64,000 bases of DNA from Turnera subulata (GCA_028386065.3 JAKUCV010003272.1:342410-406409), one strand, 5' to 3'; positions 1-11,026 are shown, counted from the stretch's first letter. The notes: generated by a model from the letters alone, not told the origin. Translations and numbers: made by a program.

Positions 1-2
1 CA

Positions 3-3000
3 ACAACACATAATCAAATCGATTATGCGAATGACTGGATTGTTGATTCAGGTTGTTCAAATCATATGACAGGTGACAAAGCCAAGCTGTAGGATTTGTC
101 AGGATACATAGGTAGCCGTGTGGTGGTGATAGCAAACATCTCCAAGTTACCAATAGCCCATGTTGGTAACACGACTGTTTCTCCTCAGTACGGTGATGTT
201 GAAGTGCCACTCCAAAATGTCTATCGCATTCCAGGCATGAAGAAGAATCTCCTATCGGTATCACAGTTAACATCTTCTGGTCACTTTGTCATGTTTGGCC
301 CACAAGATGTTAAAGTATATCGAGGTCTGGAGGTGACGGAAGAACCAGTGATGAAAGGACGAAGATTGGAGTCAATCTACGTGATGTCCGCAGAAACGGC
401 ATATGTAGACAAGACAAGGAGAAGCGAAACAGCAGAGTTGTGGCATATGCGGTTGAGTCACATTAGTTATTCAAAGCTAGACGTGATGATACAGAAGTCG
501 ATGCTGAAAGGGCTTCCGCAGCTTGAAGTCAGAAAGGATGTTATGTGTGCAGGCTGCCAATACGGGAAGGCACACCAGTTGCCGTATGAAGATTCGAATT
601 TCAAATCAAAGGAACCATTAGAGTTGGTTCATTCTAATGTATTTGGACCTGTGAAGCAATCCTCGATCAGTGGGATGAGGTACATGGTGACCTTCATTGA
701 TGACTACTCAAGACATGTTTGGGTTCATTTTATAAAGAAGAAGTCTGAAACTCTTTCAAAGTTTAAAGAGTTCAAGGAGACGGTCGAAGCAGAGTTGAGC
801 AGCAAGATCCGTTGTCTTCGTACTGACAACGGGGGAGAGTATACCTCAGAGGAGTTTTTAAACTTTCTTCAAGGGTGCCAAGTACGCCATTAATTCACGT
901 GTGCAAACACTCCACAGTAGAATGCTGTTGCAGAGAGGAAGAACAGACATTTGGCTGAAGCCTGTCAAAGTATGCTTCACGCTAAAAATGTTTCTGGACA
1001 TTTTTGGGCAGAAGCAATGAAGACTGCAACCTTTGTGATCAATAGGCTCCCTCAACAAAGGTTGGATTTTCTCTCACCCTTTGAGATACTGTGGAAGAAG
1101 AAGCCTGTTGTTAGCTACTTTCGAGTGTTTGGTTGTGTCTGCTATGTATATGTACCTAACCATTTACGTAGCAAGATGGACAAGAAGGCTGTGTGTTGTA
1201 TCTTTGTAAGATACGACAGTCAGAGGAAAGGATGGCGATGTTGTGATCCAACTACTGGGAAATGCTATACATCCTGAAATGTAGTGTTTGATGAAGTGTC
1301 TACATGGTGGTCCTCAGATAAGCAAGCACTGCCAGATTCAGATAATCTGAAAGAGACAGTGGAGTCTTCTCAAGTTCAGCTAAGTTTAGGAGAAGCTGAA
1401 GTTTTAGAAGATGGTGAAGATCATGTAGCTGTAGCTCAAAGTCCTTGGCGAACAGGTGTGCACCAAAGGCCAAATGAAGAAGTTAGGCTGCATGAAGAAG
1501 CTGAGCCAAGTGGAGATAGCGAGCCGAGTGGAAGAGGCAAGCTGAGTGCAGCTGAGCATGTAGAAGGTGAGCCAAGTGGAGATAGCGAGTCAAATGAAGA
1601 AGGCGAGTTGGTTGCGGCTGAACAGCCAGCTCAGCCGAGAAGATCGGTAAGACCTAAGAAGATGAATCCCAAGTATGCCAATGCTGCTGTTGTAGAAGAT
1701 ATGAAAGAACCTGAGAGTTTTAAAGAAGCATCTTTGAGCTCAAGATGGATTAAAGCTATGGAAGAGGAGCTTGCAGCATTGGATCATAACCAGACTTGGG
1801 AGCTTGTGCCACTGCCAGGAGGAGTAAAGCCTATTTCTTGCAAATGGGTTTACAAGATAAAGCATCGCACAGATGGATTGATTGAGAGGTACAAGGCTCG
1901 TTTGGTAGCTCGAGGATTCTCTCAACAGTATGGACTAGACTACGATGAAACGTTCAGTCCAGTCGCAAAGCTTACAACTGTGCGAGTTCTACTAGCACTT
2001 GCAGCTAGTAAGAACTGGAACCTGCGACAGATGGACGTGAAGAATGTATTTTTGCATGGGGAGCTAGATCGAGAGATCTACATGGATCAACCAAAGAGTT
2101 TCGAGTGTCAAGATCATCCCGAGTATGTATGTAAACTCCGGAAGGCCCTCTATGGACTAAAACAAGCACCAAGGGCCTGGTATGGCAAAATTGCTGAGTT
2201 TTTAGTCCAGGGTGGTTATGTTGTGACAACTGCAGACTCTATCTTGTTTGTTAAAGCTAGTGGAGGGAAGTTAGCTATAGTGTTGGTCTATGTGGATGAC
2301 TTAATCCTCACAGGAGATAGTGAAGAGGAAATTCTCCAGACAAAGCAGAATTTATCAGTTCGCTTCCAGATGAAAGAGCTTGGACAGCTTAAGCACTTTC
2401 TTGGTCTTGAAATTGACCGTACACAAGAAAGTATCTTTCTTCATCAGCAGAAATATTGTAAAGATTTGCTGAAGAAATTTGGAATGCACGATTGCAAACC
2501 AATATTGACACCTATGGAGCCAAAAGCCAAGTTATGTGCTCATGAAGGAAAAGATTTGGAAGATGCAACGATGTATCATCAATTAGTGGGTAGTTTGATA
2601 TATCTGGCTCAAACAAGACCAGACATCTCCTATGCGGTCGATGTGATGAGTCGGTATATGTAAAACCCAAAGAAGCCTCATTTGGAAGCAGTTAGAAGAA
2701 TCTTGAGATATGTCAAGGGTACACTTGACAACGGAATTCTGTACAAGAGAGGTGAAGACTGTAGATTAGTTGGCTACTGTGATGCTGACTATGCAGGTGA
2801 TCATGATACCCGACGATCAACTACTGGGTATGTTTTTAAACTCGGATCTGGAGCAGTTTCCTGGTGTAGCAAAAGACAACCAACGGTGTCTTTATCCACA
2901 ACAGAAGCAGAATATCGAGCTGCAGCAGTGGCAGCTCAAGAGAGCACTTGGCTTGAGCAGCTGTTGAAGGGTTTACATCAGTCAACTGATTATGCAATTC

Positions 3001-3260
3001 CTTTGTATTGTGATAATCAATCAGCAATACGTTTGGCTGAGAATCCCATGTTTCATGCAAGGATTAAACACGTGGAGGTTCATTATCACTTTATCAGGGA
3101 AAAAGTTCTTGAAGAAGAAGTAGAGCTGAGGCAGGTGAAGACTAAAGATCAAGTCGCAAATGTGTTCACAAAAGGCTTGAGTGGAAACAAGTTTGAACAC
3201 TTTTGTCGTCAGCTCGGCATGGTGGAAAGAGCGGGAGTTGGTGTTGAGGGGAAGTGTTAA
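3..3260 (+). pseudogene. Broken Ty1/Copia pol polyprotein (protease to RNase H)
   Basis: Remains of a Copia polyprotein that entered the window from the left. The protease D-S-G triad is at nt 45-53, followed by an in-frame TAG near 93. Next come the GAG-pre-integrase HHCC zinc region (H and H near nt 442-460, CxxC near 545-556) and the integrase core with DNGGEY near nt 826-843. The frame is lost after ~890 and resumes at 951 with AERKNRHL-type sequence just before it. The RT (1284-2663) has the [11 protein letters not shown] block and the YVDD catalytic motif near nt 2290. The RNase H (2682-3260) has the CDADYAGD and STTEAEY motifs. Stops or frameshifts near 93, 893, 1277 and 2663 mean it cannot make an intact polyprotein. 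The last codons run into the 3' LTR. The domain order PR-IN-RT-RH is diagnostic of Copia. Confidence 0.93.
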
Positions 3261-3637
3261 ATATCCAACACCAAGGGGTTTGATCTTGGTTGTTATTATT
3301 ATCTAGTCAAAGATTAGGATTTAGTTATCTTGATTGTATCTAGGTAGTTATTATCTAGATTTGGTCTTAGGTTTTAAAATATCTAGATTAGATATTAGTT
3401 AGCTTTATCTATTTTTTCAAAGTTTGAAGGAGATTGTTAGTTTCCTAATTTCTAGGTTAGTTGTTAATTTTGTAGCCTATATAAAGGCCCTACTTTCTAA
3501 TGGAAATGCATCCCAAGCATTAGAGCTTTCTAGCATTTCTCTCTGAGTATTCTAAGAGTGTATTCTTTCTTTTCTTATTTGTTGTCTTATTACTACTCTT
3601 TGTGAGTTTTTCTATCTTTCCTAACTCGGATTCTACA
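3255..3637 (+). repeat. 3' LTR of the Copia element
   Basis: Begins with TGTTAAATATCC directly after a purine-rich tract (gttgaggggaag) at the end of the RNase H frame, the expected position of PPT and 3' LTR. A TATATAAA box lies at 3478-3485. The end at TTCTACA (3637) is a guess from the TG...CA rule. The 5' LTR lies outside the window, so neither the end nor the target duplication can be confirmed. Confidence 0.6.
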
Positions 3638-4430
3638 CGACCTGCTTGTGCAAGTTAGTCTTGCTTAGTCTCAGCACAGTCTGCCTGTGTGACGAGGTTG
3701 GTAGTGTGAAAGGTTAGTGCTTAGTGTTGCACATTGTTCGTGCTATGGAGCGGAACTTTGTTCAACAAGTTAGAGCTGAGCTTGTAAAAAACTTGTTGTA
3801 GGTTAGAGCTGACCAATAAAAAACTTAGATTAGAAGTGCTCCTGTAAAAACTTGTAAAGGTTGAGACTAAACCCGTAAAAACCTAATATAGTGTGAATTT
3901 GAAATCCTATAAGAGGGTCTGGATTTTTTTTTAAGTAGTAGATGTACCCAAAAGTGAGAACGACAATAAGTGGTTGTGTATTCTTTTCTTACTATTGTTC
4001 TCCAGTTTATTAGCTTGAATTTAGGGCTAAATCTGTAAGTACACCTCATCTATCAGAAATCAAATCTGCATGGAAAAAATATTTCATCCTCTTAGGCATT
4101 TCTGGCCTAGAGTTACCCGGTTCTTTTTTTTTTTTTTTCAAAAGTGTGGTTACAGATGTGCATATAACGTTGTCAATCAATTTGAAACTCATATCCCCCT
4201 TGTCGGATAACAAATTTTCTAATGCTGGCTGTGTAATGAAAACAATATATAAAATGCCACTTTCCTACTGAATCTTTTCATGACCATTCTCCGCGTATCA
4301 TATGATTCATAACCCATTTTTTATTTATTCTCTGCTTTTCACAAAGCAAAAAAAAAAAAAGGAGGAATTAGCTAATGTTCTGTCATTTTTCATATCTACA
4401 CACAACACGGGGTGTGGAAGCTTAGGCGGG
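3638..4430. other. Intergenic, no gene recognised
   Basis: AT-rich sequence between two Copia elements. It contains diverged short repeats around 'gttagagctgagcttgtaaaa' at 3768-3870 and several T or A homopolymers (4125-4140, 4345-4360). No reading frame with recognisable domains. Part of 3638-3890 may still belong to the LTR of the first Copia element. Confidence 0.5.
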
Positions 4431-4763
4431 TAAGGTGACGAACTCTGGTATTTATTGTTTTGTTTCTGGTTTGTTTTTTTCTCGCCCTTGTGCCGGTTTT
4501 TTTTTTCTTTACTTGGGTAAAGACAATCGTGTCTGATAACGTGTTATAAATCTTGTGTTTTATTAAGAAGAAATAATGAAAGTGAAGAGAGTGCAATGGA
4601 GAAGCAAGGAGGAAGAGTAGAGGAACTAGGAAGAGCCACGGCTCATTTCCTTATGTGTTATTCCAATAACCTACAATTACACAATGAGTGAGCAGCAATT
4701 TTATAGCCTAACATTGCTGCTAAAAACCAAAACAATGGTAGGTATGACATTCATTTTATAACA
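4431..4763 (-). repeat. Direct repeat / 3' LTR of the minus-strand Copia element
   Basis: About 333 bp that recurs at 10692-11026. The 222-bp core at 4542-4763 reads TGTTATAAAA...TTTATAACA on the minus strand, with perfect TGTTA/TAACA ends as expected for an LTR. It differs from the other core at roughly 8 positions by eye (about 96% identity). The further ~110 bp (4431-4541) are also shared, and both copies stop at the same base. The true LTR end is therefore ambiguous: a 222-bp LTR plus leader, or a ~333-bp LTR without a CA end. Confidence 0.8.
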
Positions 4764-6653
4764 TTCTCCCTTGAATGTCATTATATTGGGATAGAATACG
4801 TTTTGGGGAGAACTGCCTCGTTAAAAATCTTACCAAGAAAAACCCAGTGGGATAAAAACTTGTTGAAGGAAAAAAGAGTGCAGTGCGTATTTTACTCCCC
4901 CTGATTTTGGCATCCCTTGATTTCTTGATGTCGTCACATGCCAATCTTCTTTGTCAACCTTTGGTGACATTATATGCTCCGTCCGATCACTTGTGATACA
5001 TCAATAATTTGATTGGGTAATGCAGACAGCATTATCTTCATAATTTGTTGTTGGAGCGCCTTCCTTGCTATCATGCTTTGTGGTTTCGATGATATAGCAA
5101 TTTTATGTGTAAAGTTGTAGCAGATGTCCGTCTGTGCTTTATGTGGATCAAACAAAAGATCTGCATCGGCAAAACCAACTACATTTTCTTCGGGCTTACA
5201 GGGTTAATATAATGCCATATCTTATTATATCCCGAAGATAAGAGCATAGCCATATCTTGTCTATAGGCTTATGACAAAAACTGCAGACTTCATGTTACCA
5301 ACATGATAAATTGCACTTTGACAAGGTGCTCCAGGACCAATGATATTTTTTCATCTCAAAAATTCTTTTCTAAAAACATAGTACGGTATTTGGAAGCTTC
5401 TTCAGGAGTTCCAATAATATTTTAAATACATATAGATATGAATTATCAACATAATCATAAATTCATGTATGTACTTTATACTATGCATACTCAAATTGGT
5501 TTAAACTATCAATTTAACTTAATTTTGTATATTCCCGGGAATTAGTTGCTTCAAGCAACTTGAATCCTTCAGGGATTCTCTTATATACGTCATGATATAT
5601 GGATCCATAGAAATATAGGCTGTAAGGGCATCTATTAGATGTATTTCTAATTTTTCATATTATGCCAGACTTATCAAAAAATAATTGCATCCACCACAAG
5701 GGAGTATATCTCCTCATAATTAATACCAAGTCGTATGGGTAAAACCTTGTGCGATAAGCCGTGCTTTGAATTTCTCTATTATGATTTCCTTTTTGCACAA
5801 ATACCCATTTTTCAATCAACTGGTTCTACACCATCTGGTGTACGGACTACAGGTCCGAAAAATTTCTCATAACACAGCCTTATGTCTTCTCTATTTTGGC
5901 CAATCATACTGCGCCTACATTCACCAATGCAGGTTCATGATCCTCATTTTTATTTAGCGCTATATGATATAAAACAAACATTCCGTCGATGGTTATTTTA
6001 CGTCGGTTCCATCTCATTCCTGACACTGTAATTGAGATCTCATCATATTCATTTATTTCAGGTACCTGAGTTACTTCTGGAACTTTATCAATTGTGTTAG
6101 AAACACCAACCTCTTCTGGAGGACTTTGAATTTGAACCTCTATCGGAGGTCTTATTTTCTCACTGGGGTCCATCTTATCTCTTTGCTCCTTTTTCTCTAT
6201 CGAGAATTTTTCTATGGAACCGAGCATATTTTACGCTTCTGGCGTATTTTGGATTCATTTGCATACTATACTTGTTCTTCTGGAACATTAATCTTTAAAC
6301 AGGAGCATTTGTAGGTGGTATATAAGATTTGGTCACCTTATGCGTCTGGCAATTGCATATCAATTCCCTGCAAATGAATCATCTTTTGAACTTCATGTTC
6401 ACACTTATTTGTTTGAGGATCAACAATCATACATTGATAATGCACTTCAATAATATCTTGATCCAGCTGCTTATTTTCTCTCTCTGATATTGGGTAAACT
6501 CTTTCATAAAATTAACAATAAATAAATCTCCAATCATTAGTCATTGGTTTCAATTATTTTGTAATTGATGGAGATTCATGCCTAACATACACAACATATA
6601 TTCCCAGTCTTCTCTAAGGACTAATTTTACTATGCTGTGGTGGAGCATTATAT
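4764..6653 (-). pseudogene. Copia integrase tail, RT and RNase H remnants
   Basis: Conceptual reading of the minus strand gives degenerate Copia blocks. Near 6600-6530 there is an integrase C-terminal stretch with a RHESPSITK-like sequence. At 6227-5904 there is an acidic linker ending in NEDHEPALVNV. Near 5640-5540 there is RT with an IPEGFKL-like block. Near 5390-5290 there is a TPEEASKYRTMFLEK-like stretch. Near 5205-5130 there is RNase H with GFADADLLFDPHK, and near 5050-4950 YEDNAVCI followed by a TSDRTEHI-like block. These match the order and motifs of plant Copia pol, but frames change repeatedly and several stops occur. Confidence 0.75.
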
Positions 6654-6664
6654 ACTTGAACAAC

Positions 6665-7125
6665 GGGTTTTCGGGTTTTTTGGGCCCCTATGTTTAGTGG
6701 TTTGGCCAATTTGGTACCCCGACTTTTTTTTTGGCCGGGCATATACCCCGAGATTGCATGGGCAGGCCAAACATATACCCCTGGTCAGGCACCTGCTGAC
6801 GTGGAGGCTGCCCGGGGTATTTGCACGTGTGACTGTAGCAAAACGACGTCGTTTTAGAGGAATGGCTTTGAGTGAAGTGGGCCCCACTAAGCCACCTGTG
6901 TCCGACGTGGCATGAAACGACGTCGTTTTCTCACTTAAAACGACGTCGTTTTGCTACAGTAACACGCGCAAATACCCGGGCAGCCTCCACGTCAGCAGGT
7001 GCCTGACCAGGGGTATACGTTTGGCCTGCCCATGCAATCTTGGGGTATATGCCCGGCCAAAAAAAATGTCGGGGTACCAAATTGGCCAAACCACTAAACA
7101 CGGGGGCCCAAAAAACCCAAAAACC
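6665..7125. mobile_element. Foldback / Mutator-like MITE inserted in the Copia integrase
   Basis: A 461-bp palindromic element. The terminal inverted repeats of about 190 bp (6665-6855 and ~6936-7125) begin GGTTTTyGGGTTTTTTGGGC on either strand. An imperfect 11-bp target duplication flanks it: acttgaacaac at 6654-6664 and actttaacaac at 7126-7136. Long TIRs plus a 9-11 bp duplication point to a non-autonomous Mutator-like element. No transposase is present. The loop holds three copies of the palindrome AAACGACGTCGTTT (near 6840, 6915 and 6939). Interrupted Copia coding sequence resumes on both sides. Confidence 0.85.
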
Positions 7126-7136
7126 ACTTTAACAAC

Positions 7137-7740
7137 CAACGGTCTGAAGATGGGAGTTACTAGGTTCGTGACCATGAACCAATTAAATGGGGAGACATTA
7201 TGATAACTTGTTGGCTTGATGCACACAACTACTGCTGCATATAAAATACTATTTTCTCAAGCAGTAATATTTCATTAACAATGGTCCTGCAATCAACTGT
7301 CAATATTCCCCCAGATCTGTTTGGGTTTATTTCCAATGATATACATTATCCATTGAAGAAATATACCAGCATTATTTAGACATATAGTCTAATAACATAA
7401 GTAGGGATATGTACCCACAAGTGGCTTAATCATTAAAATAAGTGCGCACAATGTCAACTTGGATCACACAATAGACCGTATAGTCGATGCATCGTAAAAA
7501 TTACCTAGATGGTCAACACGGTGGAGTTATTAGTCCGCGTACATGTCCCTTAATTATTTCCAAACTTGTTGGTGATTCCAGGCCAATCTCATCTTAAGAA
7601 GGCCGTATAATTAATTTCGCAGCACACTAACATGTGGAAATTCACTGATTGTAAAACTTCTCGTTTTTCAATGAATGACCAAATAAATTTCGTGCATCAT
7701 TATTGATCAGGGATGGCCCAACCAGTCATTCCAAACAATA
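7137..7740 (-). pseudogene. Copia GAG-pre-integrase and integrase core remnants
   Basis: On the minus strand, 7740-7610 reads like the GAG-pre-integrase zinc region of plant Copia (GHSLKN-like and KFYNQ-like blocks when frames are switched). 7570-7480 reads like the integrase core start (GHVRGLITPPC, then an FLRCIDYTV-like block). The part next to the foldback element (7226-7150) reads CIKPTSYHNVSPFNWF, the usual block just before the C-terminal half of integrase. Multiple stops and frameshifts are present. The continuation is on the other side of the insertion, near 6650-6480. Confidence 0.7.
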
Positions 7741-8860
7741 AATCCATGAACCAACTTCATGTTGTGCCAGCTTCAGGCTGCTATATACATGCCAGCTTCA
7801 GGCTGGATTAGATAACTTAGGAAGATTATTCACCAGCTTCTGGCTGGGGCATACTAGCTATAAATTACATATTTATCAGCCAATTTCTAGTTGGTCTTAG
7901 CTTCGGGCTGTGCAATCTGTGTATTTAAACACTTAAAAATACTAGCTTCAGGCTAGTGCATTCCAGCTTCTGGCTGGATATGGTAAGTTTCAATTACTCG
8001 AATATTTATATAGCACAATCTAAAGAATAACGCTGGTAAATTTTTCACAACTTGTTTGTTAGCTACGGCAATAGTCTTTTAATATAGAGATATTCAGCAT
8101 CTCATTCACATATCTTCTCAATACAATATTCGCTCGAAAATAAGAGAGCAGAACTCCTTTTTCACAGTTTATTCATTTGAGGTGCAACAGCATTCACATA
8201 CAGTTTTCGACGTTTAATAACACTCCTCCTTGAATGTTGTTGCACTTTGGGTAGGAGAAATTTTGCTCTTCGGGAGTATAATAAAATTCAAGCTCTTCAT
8301 AAACATTTTACTCTTCTGGAGCACGTTATTCTATAATAAAACTTGTGCTCTTCTAGAGCTTAAATATGTGTTCTTCAAGAGCTTAAAACTTGTGCTCTTT
8401 CGGAGCTTAATATATACTCTTCTAGAGCGTAGTAAACTTATGCTCTTCTAGAGCATATTAATCCTCTTCTCATTTTGAGGTTGTACAATCATATATTACT
8501 TATGAATAATTTCCGTTTATGAAATACAGAATATGTCATCGCATTGTCTTCAGGACAAATGCCAGAGTCATTATTCTAGAAACAATAGTTTTATGTTCAT
8601 ATTAAAAATTTAGTAATAATAACATGTTGTAAAGTAAACATAATATAACCCATAAAAATATGATAAAGCAAGTCATAAAATAAAAATATTCAATATACAT
8701 AAACTTGCACCTTCAGGGTAAGCAAGATAAGAATTAATATACAAAATATCAAGGTCATCACCTTGAACAAATATGATCTTATCAATATTAGATTTGCCCT
8801 TCAGGGACACTTGATAACTATTTACTCGATGCCTTATTATAAGGCCTGTTTGCGTCCAAT
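7741..8860. repeat. Series of short diverged hairpins inside the Copia element
   Basis: At least seven copies of CCAGC-TTCwG-GCTGG type occur between 7775 and 7977 (for example 7833-7847, 7942-7956, 7963-7977), some with matching changes in both arms (CTAGC/GCTAG, CCAAT/GTTGG). From about 8260 to 8456 there follow about eight copies of GCTC-TTCTA-GAGC type. Further small hairpins with TTCA loops lie near 8708 and 8796-8806. The DNA between units is unrelated AT-rich sequence. No protein domain is recognised here. Confidence 0.7.
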
Positions 8861-9199
8861 CGAATGTTCGTAACCATGACCAAAATTAATATATATGCTC
8901 ACATTCACTTCAGGGAATGGAGCAGAGTCAATTGGACAAGATTCATAATAATTTTTATTTATAGTATGTCACTCCATTCTGCCATAATGAGGCATGGGTT
9001 TAAATTGAATATTTCACGAATTCTCTTTCACCATATTGCTACTGCAGGAGCATATATGATGCATAAAATAAATCATTTTTTTACGTATCATCATCAATAA
9101 TATATTCTCCACATAATATAATCCGAGAACTCATTCGAAATACTTGTGCAAAGATTTTAAATCTTGCAATCTCTTATGCATAGAGATGCAATAAATTTT

Positions 9200-9420
9200 T
9201 TTGGGAGAATATCCATCTTTTGGTGGTCATATTTCTCCTCAACTTTCTCAAAGATCTACGGGATCTTTTAGCAGTAAGACATCCAGTCTTTGCTATTTTT
9301 CTTTTATTGAGTCTTCCAGACTATTATCATTTAAATACATTTCCACATTTTAATGCCCATGATAAATTTCTTCTGGAAATTTTAAGGGCCTCAGATACAA
9401 ATGTTGTAATATTAACATAA
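9200..9420 (-). pseudogene. Copia gag fragment
   Basis: Minus-strand reading gives FVSEALKISRRNLSWALK at 9410-9350, like the start of a Copia UBN2-type gag. Near 9265-9200 it gives a KDPVDL block followed, after a frameshift, by KYDHQKMDILP, matching the conserved gag segment of plant Copia elements. In-frame stops and at least one frameshift are present, so it is non-functional. Short inverted repeats at 9250-9268 and 9276-9290 overlap the coding remnant. The downstream gag and zinc knuckle (8860-9200) are too decayed to delimit. Confidence 0.65.
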
Positions 9421-9469
9421 TTCTAAAAATTAAAAAAATAAATAAAAGACATAATTAAATTAAATAAAT

Positions 9470-9870
9470 AAATATGGGCCTTTTATTAATTAGCCCAACT
9501 AAAAATAAATAACCGAAAAATAAAAGTAATGGGCCTTGTATGAGCCCAAGTAAAACATAAATGAAATTAAAAGCGAGAAATTAAATGAATAGGCCTTTTT
9601 AATAGCCCAATCGAAATTTAAATAAAAACATAAAATATACTTACTCGATAAATCTTTCAGCAATAATAATAGTATAATAATATAATATATGCTTACTCGA
9701 TAAATCTTTCAGCAATAATAATAATATAATAATATAATATATGCTTACTCGATAAATCTTTCAGCAGTAATATATAATATATCATGCTAATACATGGGCC
9801 TTTTAATACGCAATCACAATAAAAATGTTAAAAAATGCTTACTGAATAAATCTTTCAGCAATAATATATA
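9470..9870. repeat. Two interleaved tandem repeat families in the Copia leader
   Basis: Near 9475, 9531, 9589 and 9796 a unit with GGGCCTT...(T)AGCCCA recurs every 55-60 bp at first. From 9639 a second unit containing TTACTcGATAAATCTTTCAG recurs at 9641, 9693, 9745 and 9839, with an initial period of 52 bp. The intervening sequence is (taa)n/(ta)n-rich. On the element's own strand these repeats lie just upstream of gag. Confidence 0.8.
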
Positions 9871-10690
9871 ATATATATCATACTTATACCCGGTTATTAT
9901 TCCGGTATATACTTTGATAATATTGTTTTCAAAATTATTTTTCCAAATCATAATTTTTTTTTCAGAATTATATATATATTTTTTTTATTATCAGAATCAA
10001 TATTTACTGGTTTCTTTTTTTTTAATAGATACTCGGACAGGGCTTAAACAGGACCAGTCCAGGAGAAGCCCAGGCCATGGCAGCAGATCCAAAAAAAAAA
10101 AACCACTAGCCTGTGCCACATCTTGGCCCGATACCAAAATCAGCCCACGAAGTCCAACCATGGAGGACCAGCCCACCAGCTCCAACCCGTGGTGCATACG
10201 GGTCGGGGTCGTCTTCAACCTCGGGCTCTCCTCGTGAGGTGCAGGCAGCGGCGTTCGACAAACGGCGAGGACGAACGGCCGAGGCGCGCGGTGACAGCTG
10301 GGACGAGGCGGCACGAGCGGGGGACGAAGGCGGCCACGGCATGGAGGCGTTGCGACCGGTGGTGCTGCGTCGGCGACGAAGGACAGCTCGGCTACACTGT
10401 CGTCGTCGCATGGAGGCTGAGCCGGGCGGCGCGGGTGGTGCAGCGAGGCGACACGAGGGCGAGGCGACGGCAGCTGGCGGCTACCGGTGGCGTGAGGGGG
10501 AAGAGCAGACCCGAAGAGTCTTGTCGGGTCATCGGATCCCTCGTCCGGTTTTCTCTTCTTGTCGGCGCGTCCAGCTGCAGCGGCGGAAGGGGAAGGCTCC
10601 GTCTAGGTCGCGACGGCACGGGGAACAGGCCTGTGGTGGCGGTGGCGTGCACGGCGGTGCGAAACTCATCCGCATGAACAGTGGCCGAGG
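9870..10690 (-). repeat. Truncated Gypsy LTR fragment
   Basis: The 9880-9960 stretch (tatacccggttattattccgg followed by a TTTGATAATA-like run) matches the AT-rich middle of the Gypsy LTRs at 46140-46200, 49780-49830 and 60160-60200. The GC-rich 10035-10690 stretch carries the same 'gggcc...cgggtc.gtcttcaacc' arrangement as 46390-46620. Both LTR ends are missing, so this is a fragment with no target duplication. The several overlapping GC-rich ORFs here have no recognisable domain and are treated as chance ORFs. Confidence 0.65.
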
Positions 10691-10691
10691 C

Positions 10692-11026
10692 GGGTAAGGT
10701 GACGAACTCTGGTATTTATTGTTTTGTTTCTGGTTTGCTTTTCTCCCTCCCTTGTGCCGGCTTTTTTTTCTTTGCTTGGGTAGAGACAATCGTGTCTGAT
10801 AACGTGTTATAAATCTTGTGTTATATTAAGAAGAAATAATGAAAGTGAAGAGAAAGCAATGGAGAAGCAAGGAGGAAGAGTAGAGGAACTAGGAAGAGCC
10901 ACGGCTCATTTCCTTCTGTGTTATTCCAATAACCTACAATTACACAATGAGTGAGCAACATTTTTATAGCCTAACATTGCTGCTAAAAACCAAAACTATG
11001 GTAGGTATGACATTCATTTCATAACA
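10692..11026 (-). repeat. Direct repeat / 5' LTR of the minus-strand Copia element
   Basis: Partner of the repeat at 4431-4763. The LTR core is 10805-11026 (222 bp, minus strand TGTTATGAAA...TTTATAACA). On the element's strand it is followed by CGTTATCAGACACGA at the place of a primer-binding site. The shared sequence ends at 10692, where the Gypsy LTR fragment begins abruptly. Confidence 0.8.

Larger units (their letters stand above)
4542..11026 (-). mobile_element. Decayed Ty1/Copia element bounded by direct repeats
   Basis: Minus-strand Copia element lying between the repeats at 4431-4763 and 10692-11026. Reading from high to low coordinates, recognisable pieces occur in order: gag near 9400-9200, GAG-pre-integrase 7740-7600, integrase 7600-7130, then a foldback insertion, the integrase tail near 6600-6480, the linker 6227-5904, RT 5900-5200, and RNase H 5210-4800. 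All pieces contain many stops and frameshifts. The interior also holds a Gypsy LTR fragment (about 9870-10690) and tandem repeats. No 5-bp target duplication is visible. The interior is far more decayed than the LTR pair. Confidence 0.8.

Noticed and set aside
10113..10697. GC-rich ORFs of 184-194 codons
   Set aside because: The same kind of stop-poor GC-rich segment occurs in every Gypsy LTR, in several frames and both strands at once.
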